From: Nostoc sp. 106C
GTDB taxonomy: Bacteria; Cyanobacteriota; Cyanobacteriia; Cyanobacteriales; Nostocaceae
Length of the DNA: 64,000 bases
NCBI RefSeq assembly: GCF_002154725.1
Contig: NZ_MTAW01000201.1
Span: 1-64,000, forward strand
Direction of reading: 5' to 3'
Made by a program: the position numbers and the translations under genes. How positions within the stretch are numbered: the stretch's first letter is position 1; the number at the start of each line of letters is the position of its first letter. The notes beneath the pieces are model-generated. The model was not told where the DNA came from. It ran no database searches and saw nothing but the letters and a program-made list of their open reading frames with translations. Shown piece after piece: positions 31,912-41,079 of this stretch.

Positions 31912-34830
31912 TTACATTCTGGCTCCCCACTTCCTCAATTTATTCTGAGCGAACTCTCGCAGTTTCTCATCTGGGTCATTCTCTGCTCTGTCAAGCAAAA
32001 GTGGTAAAGTTTGGGGATGCTGAGGAAATTGCTCAATAATGAACGCAAGTGCAACACGCCGAGGATTTAGCCAGTAGCTTGGATGCTTGAAAGAGTCTGT
32101 GACAGTACAATCATGCAAAAATTCAAATATTCCAGGTTCATCTTTCCAATCTTGAGCTAGACATACTATTGCTAATCTTCGTACTGGCCAAGCTTTATCA
32201 AAACGAGCGCAGACCTTGAGAATTGAAAAAGTATCAGGATCGTGTTTCCCAATACTAGCTAATTCTAGTATTGCGCTTCGTCGCACACGCATATCGCTAT
32301 CCTGTTGAATACAGATTTTAAGAATAGACAAAGTATCAGAGTCTCTTATCCGTTTCCTAGCTAGTGCTTGTATTGCTGCTATTCGCATATGAACATCATC
32401 TGATTGAGCATATATCTTTAGCATTGGTAAATTATTAGCATCAATTGCTAATTCTGTGACTAACTCATCTATAAATGCCTGAGCTACAGCCCAATAGCGA
32501 GTACAATCAAGGACATTTTTAAGGTAAGGTAGTGTTTCTGGATGACTTTTCCAAGTAGTTGCAATTGCCGAAACTGCTTGAGCGCAAACTTGACTAATTA
32601 ACTCAAACTCTTCTGTATTTGTAGGTTCTTTGCCAGTTTCATACTGCGTTAAGTTTTTGAGGTAGTTTAAGAGTCTATTATCAGTTGCAGAGATTGCATT
32701 CCTATTTCTGACTTCTGCTAAACACTTAGCCGCTAAAAATAGGTTGACAAACTTCTGTGGTTCTCCATCTTGTGCCATTAAGTGCTCAAGAATTTCACCA
32801 ACAAATTTTGGCTCAATCATTCCGGCAATTAGCAGCAAAACCTCATGCCAAGTTTCATCTTGCCAGTGTTTGCCAAAAACTTCAGTTGTTAAATACTCAA
32901 TTGTAATACTGCGTTCTTTCTCAAACTGCCAGACAAACTCCCAAGCACAGAAATATTCCAAAAATGTTCTATGCACAAAAGCATAGTAATCTGCACCCAA
33001 GAAACATAACATAAAGTTGCGAGTCCGCAGTTGATTAATCATCACCCTCGCAGCTTCTCTGGCTTGGCTGACTTCTATAGTTTTGAGATAGTCAGTCAAA
33101 ATTTTAACTAAATCATCTTCTTTAATTAAATTACCTGCTAAACCTTTGTCGCCAGTTTGCATATAATAAGCAACCTGACGCAGCATCGCTTGCTTATCTT
33201 TATAATCAATAGTTTTAGGATCTATTCTTTTATCTTCCACCAAAGCACATTCTACATCCCATTGATGCAACAGTACCCGCGATGCTTGGTTATAAAGTTC
33301 GGCCCTATCTCTTGGCAATTCCTGATTACGATTGAGAATCGCCATCATCGTTAACAATAGGGGATTCCCCGCTAGTTCTGTAATAGCTTTGGAAGTTTCA
33401 ATTCCTTTTTGCAATCGTTCGCGTTTCCTAACTTTATCTGCTGTATCGCTAAAAGTTAACTCATGCCAACGGTAAATAAAATCCTGAATTTGTGATGAGT
33501 CTAAATCTTGCAACATAAAGTGATGAAATTGAGCATCCCTTAATCGTTGCGGTTTATAGCCAATCACGCGAGAAGTGACAATCACCTGCACATTAGGATA
33601 TTCATTGGTGAAGCGATGAATAGCTGTAATAATATCCTCACGTTTACCAGGGTCAAATACTTCATCCAAACCATCAAACATCACCAAAGCGTTACCAGAC
33701 TTTAGCTGTGCTTGTAATTGATGCTGATTGAGGTGAGAAATTGCACCGGGACTTTGATGAAAGAACTCTAAAAAATTCTTGCAATGTCCGTCATCAGAAT
33801 TTCGCATATAAGCGCGTAGTTCAATTAGCAAGGGAATTGGTGGTAAAACAAATCCCGCTTTATCGAGTTGATCGATAGTTTTTTCTACCCAATCTAGCGC
33901 TAGGTATTGCAATAACGTAGACTTACCCGCACCAGGATCGCCTAAGATGACTATGTATTTATAAGTTTGGGGCTGATTGACAATATCTAATACTGAATGT
34001 ATCGGCTGTTCAAAATAAACTCGTTTATATTTTTCTAATTCTTCTAAAGCAACTTCTTCTGCTTCTACTTGGTCAGTTTCTCGCAGTCGCCGCAGATGTT
34101 CTTTAGGTAGTTCGTGGATTTGGGGTAAAACTTGGTGAACTTCTCGCACATTTTGCGCGATAAATATTCCCCATAATCTCAGTTCGTTATAGGCGTAACC
34201 GCTGGTATCTAAACTATCTAATTTTAAATTGACATAGCGCTCGCGAATTGCTTCTTGATATTGCCGCAAGTCAAATTCTGGTTTAATCTCGCCTCTACCT
34301 TGATTATCTTTGCTAATATCATCGAGCTTCTGGAGAATTAAAATATCGCGTAAATCTTTTGATTCAGCTAAAATTTGTTGGCATTTTCTCAGATAATTAT
34401 CAGTCACTAATTGCCAGCTAAATCTAGCTGGTAAAGCAGGGAAATTCAGACTCTTCCAAATTTCTTCCAGAGTTTGATAATCCAGCTCATCACAATCTGG
34501 ATCAAAAGCTTTACCGAGTATTTCTTTAACCGACTTGTGGTAGATAAATTTTTTGAGTGGTTTCTGGAATTTCTTGATGTCTTCCTCAGAAGCCTTGCGA
34601 AACTTTAACTCATCTTCTAGCAGTTGCAAAAATTCCTTGAGTGCTTTAGCAATAGCTTTGTGAATAGGTTCTTTCTTAAATAGGTCAGGAACGTTGTTAA
34701 AACGGTCTTTAAAAAAATCTTTGGCGTAGTCCTTAGCTAAATCATTGGCAAATTCTGAGGTAAGAATATTTTTGACCAGAAATCCCACAGCATTGGTTGC
34801 TACCCAGCCAACTAGCCATTCCACTATCAT
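31912..34830 (-). CDS. NACHT-HEAT STAND NTPase
   Basis: The 972-residue protein has an N-terminal helical domain (about 1-200) that starts with a hydrophobic stretch (VEWLVGWVATNAVGFLV). The NACHT NTPase follows, with Walker A GDPGAGKST (297-305), Walker B LVMFDGLDE (382-390) and sensor IVTSR (417-421). Then come the winged-helix/arm region (FVHRTFLEYFCAWEF) and C-terminal HEAT-like repeats (about 800-970; RIAAIQALARKRI, RRSAILELASIG, RRLAIVCLAQDW). Bacterial NACHT proteins include phage-sensing defence NLR-like proteins, where the repeat end senses and the N-terminal domain is the effector. The effector type here is not recognised. hicA and hicB follow at once on the same strand. Confidence 0.9.
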   Translation of the reverse strand: MIVEWLVGWVATNAVGFLVKNILTSEFANDLAKDYAKDFFKDRFNNVPDLFKKEPIHKAIAKALKEFLQLLEDELKFRKASEEDIKKFQKPLKKFIYHKSVKEILGKAFDPDCDELDYQTLEEIWKSLNFPALPARFSWQLVTDNYLRKCQQILAESKDLRDILILQKLDDISKDNQGRGEIKPEFDLRQYQEAIRERYVNLKLDSLDTSGYAYNELRLWGIFIAQNVREVHQVLPQIHELPKEHLRRLRETDQVEAEEVALEELEKYKRVYFEQPIHSVLDIVNQPQTYKYIVILGDPGAGKSTLLQYLALDWVEKTIDQLDKAGFVLPPIPLLIELRAYMRNSDDGHCKNFLEFFHQSPGAISHLNQHQLQAQLKSGNALVMFDGLDEVFDPGKREDIITAIHRFTNEYPNVQVIVTSRVIGYKPQRLRDAQFHHFMLQDLDSSQIQDFIYRWHELTFSDTADKVRKRERLQKGIETSKAITELAGNPLLLTMMAILNRNQELPRDRAELYNQASRVLLHQWDVECALVEDKRIDPKTIDYKDKQAMLRQVAYYMQTGDKGLAGNLIKEDDLVKILTDYLKTIEVSQAREAARVMINQLRTRNFMLCFLGADYYAFVHRTFLEYFCAWEFVWQFEKERSITIEYLTTEVFGKHWQDETWHEVLLLIAGMIEPKFVGEILEHLMAQDGEPQKFVNLFLAAKCLAEVRNRNAISATDNRLLNYLKNLTQYETGKEPTNTEEFELISQVCAQAVSAIATTWKSHPETLPYLKNVLDCTRYWAVAQAFIDELVTELAIDANNLPMLKIYAQSDDVHMRIAAIQALARKRIRDSDTLSILKICIQQDSDMRVRRSAILELASIGKHDPDTFSILKVCARFDKAWPVRRLAIVCLAQDWKDEPGIFEFLHDCTVTDSFKHPSYWLNPRRVALAFIIEQFPQHPQTLPLLLDRAENDPDEKLREFAQNKLRKWGARM

Positions 34831-34973
34831 ACTCGCGCCTGCTTCAGCTTTTGACTACGAGTATATACACCAGCATCAGTAATTTTCCCAGATTTCCGAG
34901 ATATTAAAGAAAGTAGTTTTGTAATAGTCAACATATCGTGCTGACCTTCATCCCGCCCAGAACTGAAGTTCCG

Positions 34974-35048
34974 GGCTAATAGCGCAAGTCCACTCAAGTG
35001 GACTGAAATATGCAGCTAGTCTACTTCAGTAGACTTTAGCTATTAGCC
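34974..35048. repeat. Y-shaped repeat: outer stem with two sister hairpins
   Basis: GGCTAATAGC (34974-34983) pairs with GCTATTAGCC (35039-35048). Inside lie AGTCCACTCAAGTGGACT (34987-35004) and AGTCTACTTCAGTAGACT (35018-35035). The two hairpins differ by C to T in one arm and G to A in the matching position of the other, so pairing is kept. This is a dispersed-repeat type without ORF, upstream of the NACHT gene and beside the second MITE copy. Sequence 34831-34973 shows nothing else. Confidence 0.7.
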
Positions 35049-35155
35049 TTGGAATTGATTCTAAGGCGAGATGACAACGAAGCGGGAGTATTTTGTGGTG
35101 AGTGGTCAGGCACATCATCAATTAATAACAGCATTGCTGTGCCCTTTGCAATGCT

Positions 35156-35394
35156 CATTGGTGTCAACTTAAGCTCAACGCTTATCCCACATACGTTTTA
35201 CCCCACCCCTTAATCCCCTCCCCCGAAGTTTGCTCAACGGGGGGGAACCCCCGCACGCAACTTCTCTCCGCAGGCGGGGAGGGGAAGTTTTGGCTTTAGA
35301 CAAAACTGGGGTGGGGTGACGAGGATCGTAATGGTAGGTGAGTGAATACAAAATCACCTTATAACAAGGGTTTCACGTTAAGTTGACACGTATG
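35156..35394 (-). repeat. 239-bp MITE-like element, copy 2 (inverted)
   Basis: This is the reverse complement of copy 1 (30451-30690), with only a handful of differences: a few substitutions, a three-base change in the CAGGCGG block and a one-base indel in GCGTTTGAG. Its ends are CATTGGTGTCAACTTAA and TTAAGTTGACACGTATG. The 9-bp flanks match in 7 of 9 (TGCAATGCT, AGCATTGCT). A 15-bp direct repeat AGCATTGCTGTGCCC also lies at 35130-35144 and 35395-35409. A 60-codon ORF inside is not a gene. Confidence 0.85.
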
Positions 35395-35449
35395 AGCATT
35401 GCTGTGCCCCTACCCCTACAATTTAGGAAATTTATTTTTTGTTACCCGC

Positions 35450-37039
35450 TTAACTAACTACCGCCTCTGCCTTTTCCTTCACAGGTGGCACATAAGGTTT
35501 TTCTGCACCTTGGGCGAGATATTCGGCTAGCTGACTTTCAATTTGATCGCGCACAATTTGGCGATATTCGAGAAAATGCTCATTGTGGGCACAAGCTGAA
35601 AGGTAATGCTCGGCAACTCCTGGGTTATGCTTGATGATGCTAAATAAGTGATGCCAGAATTTCCAGCGGGTTTCGCGTTTGATGCCTTGTCGCCAGATGA
35701 CAATTAATAGCGCTTTAATTACTATCAACTCTGGCCATTTAAATGGCGCTTTCCACGTTGGCGCACCCATCATTAAAAAGCAGCGGTAGGTGCGATCTAA
35801 ATACTTCACTGGATCGTATAAGGCACAAAATGCTTCAATGTATTCTCTGGCAATATCTTCCAAGGGACGGGTAGCAACAAAGTTCATCAAGGTTGTCTGG
35901 TTGATGTTACCGTCTTTGTTTTCCCGTAATCTCCCTTCTTTTTTCAGGCGATGCCACAGGGCTGTGTTGGGTAGCGCTTGCAACATGGCAAAGGTAGTGG
36001 AAGGAATTGCAGCTTGTTCAGCAAACCGGACAATGCGATCGCCTGCACCTGCTTTTTCGCCATCAAACCCGATAATAAATCCAGCCATTGGGCGTAATCC
36101 AGCTTTGATGATGGTTTGCACAGCGTCGGTGAGGGAACTGCGGGTATTTTGAAATTTCTTCGTCATTTGCAAGCTATCTTCATCTGGGGTTTCAATCCCC
36201 AAAAATACCGCCGCAAAACCAGATTCAACCATCAACTCCATCAATTCTGGATCTTGTGCTAAATCAATTGAAGCTTCAGTATCAAAGCGGAAGGGATATT
36301 GATGTTCTTGCATCCAAACTTTTAACTCTTTCAGCAACAATTTCACATTGCGTTTGTTGCCAATAAAGTTGTCATCAACCATGAACACACCCCGCCGCCA
36401 ACCCAATTCATAAAGATAATCCAACTCTGCTAATAGTTGGGCTGGGGTTTTGGTGCGTGGTTTGCGACCGTAGAGAACAATGATGTCACAGAATTCGCAT
36501 TGAAAAGGACAACCCCGCGAAAATTGCACGGACATCATATCGTAGGCATCAAATTCTAATAAATCAAAGCGGGGTACTGGTGTGCTTGTGACATCTGGTT
36601 TTTCACTCGTGCGGAAAGTACCAGATGTATCACCCCGTTGAATCGCCTCAACGAACATAGGTAAGGTGATTTCCCCTTCATCCAAAATCAGGAAATCTGC
36701 GCCCACGTTTTGCACATCATGGGGTGTAGAGGTGGGGTAGGGGCCGCCCACAGCGACTAACTTACCACGCCGCTTGGCTTCTTGGATTTGGTCTAGTAAG
36801 TCCTGTTTCTGGACAATCATGGCGGAGAAAATAACTACATCAGCCCAAGCCCATTCTTCCTCGGTAACTGGACGGATGTTGCGATCGACTAGTTTATATT
36901 CCCATTCTTGAGGCAAAATTGCCGCCACTGTCACTAAACCCAAAGGTGGTAACAAAACCTTGCGATCGACTAACGCCAAAATTTTTTCGTAAGACCAAAA
37001 GGTTTTTGGAAATATTGGATACACCAGTAGGACTCGCAT
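35450..37039 (-). CDS. B12-binding radical SAM protein with DUF4070
   Basis: The 529-residue protein has an N-terminal cobalamin-binding Rossmann-like part (about 1-150; LLPPLGLVTVAAIL, VAVGGPYPTSTPHDV). The radical SAM core has the cluster motif RGCPFQCEFCDII (C-x3-C-x2-C, about residues 180-190), GGRGVF-like VFMVDDNFIGNK and FLGIETPDEDSL. A C-terminal DUF4070 segment follows. Family members methylate unreactive carbons; HpnP, the hopanoid C-2 methylase, has the same architecture, but many cyanobacterial paralogues exist and the substrate here is open. It stands alone next to MITE copy 2. Confidence 0.88.
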   Translation of the reverse strand: MRVLLVYPIFPKTFWSYEKILALVDRKVLLPPLGLVTVAAILPQEWEYKLVDRNIRPVTEEEWAWADVVIFSAMIVQKQDLLDQIQEAKRRGKLVAVGGPYPTSTPHDVQNVGADFLILDEGEITLPMFVEAIQRGDTSGTFRTSEKPDVTSTPVPRFDLLEFDAYDMMSVQFSRGCPFQCEFCDIIVLYGRKPRTKTPAQLLAELDYLYELGWRRGVFMVDDNFIGNKRNVKLLLKELKVWMQEHQYPFRFDTEASIDLAQDPELMELMVESGFAAVFLGIETPDEDSLQMTKKFQNTRSSLTDAVQTIIKAGLRPMAGFIIGFDGEKAGAGDRIVRFAEQAAIPSTTFAMLQALPNTALWHRLKKEGRLRENKDGNINQTTLMNFVATRPLEDIAREYIEAFCALYDPVKYLDRTYRCFLMMGAPTWKAPFKWPELIVIKALLIVIWRQGIKRETRWKFWHHLFSIIKHNPGVAEHYLSACAHNEHFLEYRQIVRDQIESQLAEYLAQGAEKPYVPPVKEKAEAVVS

Positions 37040-37204
37040 ACAGTATCAATCCTCACACTTTGATTGTTATCCCACTTTAACGAAAATTAAGACTCATTGA
37101 CTTTTTATCTAAGCAGCTTCAGCTGTTTACTAAAATTTTTTTCTTATTGCTAATAAAAGCAATACCTACGGTAAGCGACGCTAACACTATAGGGGGTAAT
37201 AACT

Positions 37205-37615
37205 TTAGAGAGGAGAACGCCAATTTTCGATTTGCAAACTGGGTATCCGTTGAAATTCTCTAACGTTAGATGTAACAACAATGTGATTATGGGTTACTGC
37301 TGTTGCGGCAATCAGTACATCATAAGCACCTATAGGAGAGCCTGCTGTTTTCAGAATTCCTCTGATTTGGGCTGCTTGATCTGCTTCGGTTGAACCAAAA
37401 GGTAAAACTATAATTGCTTTTAAAAATGCTTCAATCAACGGTTGAATTTTAACGGCTCTTTCTGGATTGATTGCTAATCCATATTTGACTTCCATAACCG
37501 TTAAAGATGAAATAAAAACCTCAGTAGGAGAGATAACTTTTAATTTCTTTAAGGTGTTTTCTTCTCCTTTGACAAAATCGCTAATTACGCAAGTATCGAG
37601 TAGATAACCCATCAT
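37205..37615 (-). CDS. PIN-domain toxin (VapC type)
   Basis: The 136-residue protein has the PIN acidic residues: Asp in YLLDTCVISDFVKG, Glu in SLTVMEVKYGLA, Asp in GAYDVLIAATAV and the last block HNHIVVTSNVREFQRIPSLQIENW. VapC toxins are Mg-dependent RNases that cut tRNA or rRNA. Here the start overlaps the antitoxin stop in a TAATG arrangement, so translation is coupled. All catalytic positions appear intact. Confidence 0.9.
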   Translation of the reverse strand: MMGYLLDTCVISDFVKGEENTLKKLKVISPTEVFISSLTVMEVKYGLAINPERAVKIQPLIEAFLKAIIVLPFGSTEADQAAQIRGILKTAGSPIGAYDVLIAATAVTHNHIVVTSNVREFQRIPSLQIENWRSPL

Positions 37616-37830
37616 TAAAATTCTACTTCTTTAGGTGGTAGAAGCTCATCTCGATAGGATTCAAAGTTGATACTTTCGGCTACACCTTGATATTCCATAA
37701 TTATTTCTGGCCAAGTTGTAGCTTTTATTTCTAAGAAAGTAACAAAGACTGGGCTTTCAGTAATACCCTGTGGTTTTTCAGCAAGTTCAATTTTGCCGTT
37801 CTTATAAATTCCTTGAATAGTTTGTAACAT
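37615..37830 (-). CDS. Antitoxin of the PIN-domain toxin
   Basis: The 71-residue partner starts MLQTIQGIYKNGKIELAEKPQGI, a short beta-strand start like that of DUF104/AbrB-like antitoxins. It then has VFVTFLEI and an acidic C-terminal tail (YRDELLPPKEVEF) that would bind the toxin. ATG 37830 is taken rather than the adjacent TTG. Antitoxin-first order and one-base overlap with the PIN gene support the pair. Confidence 0.8.
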   Translation of the reverse strand: MLQTIQGIYKNGKIELAEKPQGITESPVFVTFLEIKATTWPEIIMEYQGVAESINFESYRDELLPPKEVEF

Positions 37831-37931
37831 CAACTTTCCTTAATTCTAATGGTCTCCTCTCTCATAGTATAAACAACAATTAATAACCGAGCCTTGCCAC
37901 ATGCTCTAATAATTCACTCTTATTCATTCCC

Positions 37932-38900
37932 TCAACGGGTCTTGACAACGCCACTTTTCACGCCGCTAATTTTCAAAACATCAGTCATAGTTGCACAGTA
38001 ATTTGGTAACCCAAAACTGGCAGGATTGATAGCGTTTTCGTAAGTAAACTGTCGATAGTTCATGCAGAATCTATCCCAAGCAGCCATCTGAATTCGGAAG
38101 ACAGCAATAATCAAGTTGGCTAATGTTATAGATAATGGAACGCGAAAGTAAATCTTTTTACCCAAATAGGCGCAGACTTCTTCTACGGCATCGTTAACAG
38201 TCAATTGCTCTTGACCTAAAACAAACTTGCGTGGTTCCTGTCCAGCCGAGGGATGTTCAATTAAATATTTGACTGTGGTCGCAATGTCTCTTCCGTGGAT
38301 AAAGTGGAAACTTCCATCTGCTTGCAAAAACCGAATTATATTAATATATTTTGTGACTTCAGGGATACCAGATGTTAAATGAGAATAGGGTTTTTTGGCA
38401 TCACCACCTAAAACTAAAGTGGGAAAAACTGTGGTAATTTTAGGTGCGATCGCCAATTTTGAGATTTGGTGCAAGCATTCATACTTAGAACTGACGTAAT
38501 CTGTACCAATTTCTCCAGCTTCTTTGAGTGGTTGATTGTGTCGATCCAAAACGCTAGCTGTAGAAAAGTAAATTACTTGTTCGCATCTGTCTGGATCTAG
38601 CAGCTTCAGCAATTCTAAAGTCTTATTTACATTAATATTAAAGGTTTCCTCACCACCCCAAGCTGTTGCTGTTAGCACCGCAATATCAATTGTGGATAGC
38701 AATTCAGCAAACTGGCCAATTTGTTGCATATCACCTTGCAACACGGTGATACCCGGACGCGCCTGAATATCAACTTGCAATTTACTTGGGTTTCTAACTA
38801 GGAGATACAGCTCGTAATCTGTTTCTTGAATTAAGGCTTCACTGAGGTAGTGACCTATGCAGCCACTTGCACCAGTCACTAAAATTCGTTTCTGGCTCAT
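37932..38900 (-). CDS. NAD(P)-dependent epimerase/dehydratase (extended SDR)
   Basis: The 322-residue protein has the Rossmann motif ILVTGASGCIGHYL and the catalytic Ser/Tyr/Lys in YFSTASVLD and YVSSKYECL. It also has PTLVLGGD in the middle and FHFIHGRDIATTVKYL near the substrate domain. Extended SDRs act on nucleotide sugars, isoprenoids or chlorophyll side chains. No sugar cluster is present here. It is downstream of hemE on the same strand with a 222-bp gap, which may or may not be a shared transcript. Confidence 0.87.
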   Translation of the reverse strand: MSQKRILVTGASGCIGHYLSEALIQETDYELYLLVRNPSKLQVDIQARPGITVLQGDMQQIGQFAELLSTIDIAVLTATAWGGEETFNINVNKTLELLKLLDPDRCEQVIYFSTASVLDRHNQPLKEAGEIGTDYVSSKYECLHQISKLAIAPKITTVFPTLVLGGDAKKPYSHLTSGIPEVTKYINIIRFLQADGSFHFIHGRDIATTVKYLIEHPSAGQEPRKFVLGQEQLTVNDAVEEVCAYLGKKIYFRVPLSITLANLIIAVFRIQMAAWDRFCMNYRQFTYENAINPASFGLPNYCATMTDVLKISGVKSGVVKTR

Positions 38901-39122
38901 AGAGAGTTTTGAGTTTTATTTATTAGTTGCTTGTAATGAATTTTTAGTTCCCGGTGTAGCTCTATGAGTAATACACAATCAGCTATAGTAATGCTAAATC
39001 ATTTAGGAAAAATTAATATTTTTTGCTTCGTGCCTTTATGCCTTTGTGGTTAAAAAATTATTCTCTAAACACAAAGACACGAAGACACAAAAAGTAAAAC
39101 CGCGAAACAGATTGACAACTGA

Positions 39123-40175
39123 CTAAACCAGTACATTAAGCTGCTTTGCAGTTTCAAAGAAGAAAGCGACATTTTCTTCTGGAGTTTCTGGTAGTACACC
39201 ATGACCGAGATTGAGAATATGACCCCAATTGCCAGCTTTGCGAACAGTATCGAGGATGCGATCGCGGATAAACTGTTTGGAACCAAATAGTACGCCTGGG
39301 TCGAGATTTCCCTGAACTTTCACATGCTTGCCCAATCTGGCTCTTGCTTCTGCCATATCTACTGCCCAGTCTACAGTCACAACATCAGCACCAGATTTTG
39401 CCATTCTCTCCAATACACCAGCACTACCGCTAACCAGCAAAATTAAAGGTGTATCGGGATGGGTTTGCTTGACTTGCTCAAAAACCCGTTGCTGATATGG
39501 CAAAGCAAAGGTGTCATAATCTTGAGGACTCAATTGACCTGCCCAGGAGTCGAACATTTGCACAACTTGAGCACCACAGTCAATTTGGTAGCGTGCGTAA
39601 ACGGCGATCGCATCTGCTAATTTCGCTAAAAATTGATGCAGAATTGTCGGGTCAGAAAACGCCATATTCTTGATGATGGAATAGGTTTTAGAACCTTTTC
39701 CCTCGACTGCATAAGCAGCCAATGTCCACGGCGCACCAACAAAGCCTAACACCGTTGATTGATGCCCTACCTCTAGACGCAACGCCTGCAATATAGTTTT
39801 GATAAACGGCAGGGATGCTTCGGGATCGAAGGGACGCAGGTTATCTACTTGTTCTTGAGTGCGAATGGGCGAGTGAATAATTGGTCCTTTACCTTCCGCA
39901 ATATCCATGTCAATGCCTAAACCCGGCAATGGCGTTACAATGTCGGAAAATAAAATTACCCCGTCTGGTTGAAAGGCTCTCCAAGGCTGTAGGGAAACCT
40001 CAATCGCTACTTCGGGAATTTCTGAGCGATCGCGGAAAGAAGGATACTTCTCCCTTAAATCTCGATATGCTTTCATATACCTTCCCGCTTGTCGCATCAT
40101 CCATACAGGGGGACGGTCTACTACTTCACCACGAGCTGCTCTCAGGAGTCTAGGAGCTGTTGAGGAAACACCCAT
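39123..40175 (-). CDS. hemE: Uroporphyrinogen decarboxylase
   Basis: This enzyme converts uroporphyrinogen III to coproporphyrinogen III by four decarboxylations, in the shared haem and chlorophyll pathway. The 350-residue protein has the signature [17 protein letters not shown], whose Arg residues bind propionates. [15 protein letters not shown] carries the catalytic Asp. [30 protein letters not shown] and [16 protein letters not shown] follow. Length is normal and the ATG is clear. It is divergent from the membrane-protein gene at 40288. Confidence 0.97.
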   Translation of the reverse strand: MGVSSTAPRLLRAARGEVVDRPPVWMMRQAGRYMKAYRDLREKYPSFRDRSEIPEVAIEVSLQPWRAFQPDGVILFSDIVTPLPGLGIDMDIAEGKGPIIHSPIRTQEQVDNLRPFDPEASLPFIKTILQALRLEVGHQSTVLGFVGAPWTLAAYAVEGKGSKTYSIIKNMAFSDPTILHQFLAKLADAIAVYARYQIDCGAQVVQMFDSWAGQLSPQDYDTFALPYQQRVFEQVKQTHPDTPLILLVSGSAGVLERMAKSGADVVTVDWAVDMAEARARLGKHVKVQGNLDPGVLFGSKQFIRDRILDTVRKAGNWGHILNLGHGVLPETPEENVAFFFETAKQLNVLV

Positions 40176-40287
40176 TTAACACTTCATCCTAAGTCACTTT
40201 TTTATGCCACTGTTTAGCTTATCATTCTGAGATTACGCTTTTTCAGGAGGCTGGTCTCACTCTAGTCTCTGCTTAACTTAACTTCAT

Positions 40288-41043
40288 ATGCAAGCTGATT
40301 CCAACACTTCCTCTCATGTTGCATCGACTCAGAACGCTCCCAAACTCGGAAAGTTTTTGATCCCGCGTTCTCAAACCAAAGGTTTCCTGATCAAGTTTAC
40401 CTTCATGACCTGTCTGGGATGGGTTGTGGGTGGCCTTGTCAGTATAGCTTTGGAAAATCTTCTAGATAATCTCTCACCCGCTTTTTTTCCAGATGCCCAA
40501 ATGTGGAATAGCTTTGCCAGCTTTCTGGGTAGTCTTGTCTTTGCCTTGATTTTCGGTGCCGATCAAGCGCTGGTTCTACGTCCATACATCCCTGGGTGGT
40601 GGTGGTTGCTAGCTACTAGCATCGGTTGGCTAATTGCCAACAGCGTTTCTACAGCCTGGATTAACTATATTTCTTCCATTGCCGCATCCTTTAACGAAAC
40701 TTTATCTTCTGAGGCAATGGTGGTCTTGGGATGCTTGTCTACTATTTCATATATTATTTCGGGAATTTGGCTTGGACTTTGCCAATGGCTGGTATTGCGG
40801 CGATATACAGTCAATGCTTGGTGGTGGAATTTTCTACCGGCAATTTGCTTCTTCTTCATCAGTACTTTAATTTGGCTGCTTTCTCTGTTGCAAAATTTTA
40901 TTCCCGAAGCCAACCGGACTTCGATATTGTATTGGAATGGGCAAGGATTTACAGCATTTATTCTGGGATTTATCCCAGCAATTGGCTTGTGTACTTTAAA
41001 GAGAAAACAACACCACAAAACTGTAATTCCTGGCCCATCATAA
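40288..41043 (+). CDS. Polytopic membrane protein with an internal repeat
   Basis: The 251-residue protein has about 40 polar N-terminal residues and then six likely transmembrane helices. Two related blocks, GADQALVLRPYIPGWWWLLATSIGW and LCQWLVLRRYTVNAWWWNFLPAI (about 90-120 and 170-200), show an internal duplication of a Q-x-L-V-L-R-x-Y-x5-WWW motif. This WWW-containing pattern is frequent in cyanobacterial membrane proteins of unknown role. No transporter or enzyme motif is seen. It starts about 110 bp from the divergent hemE. Confidence 0.75.
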   Translation: MQADSNTSSHVASTQNAPKLGKFLIPRSQTKGFLIKFTFMTCLGWVVGGLVSIALENLLDNLSPAFFPDAQMWNSFASFLGSLVFALIFGADQALVLRPYIPGWWWLLATSIGWLIANSVSTAWINYISSIAASFNETLSSEAMVVLGCLSTISYIISGIWLGLCQWLVLRRYTVNAWWWNFLPAICFFFISTLIWLLSLLQNFIPEANRTSILYWNGQGFTAFILGFIPAIGLCTLKRKQHHKTVIPGPS

Positions 41044-41079
41044 GATTACTAGGCAGCGAACTGCTGCTTGTTATTGATG

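Noticed and set aside
30488-35357. Paired 60-64-codon ORFs inside the two 240-bp elements
   Set aside because: They occur only because the two elements are copies. The protein is low-complexity, and neither has a ribosome binding site.
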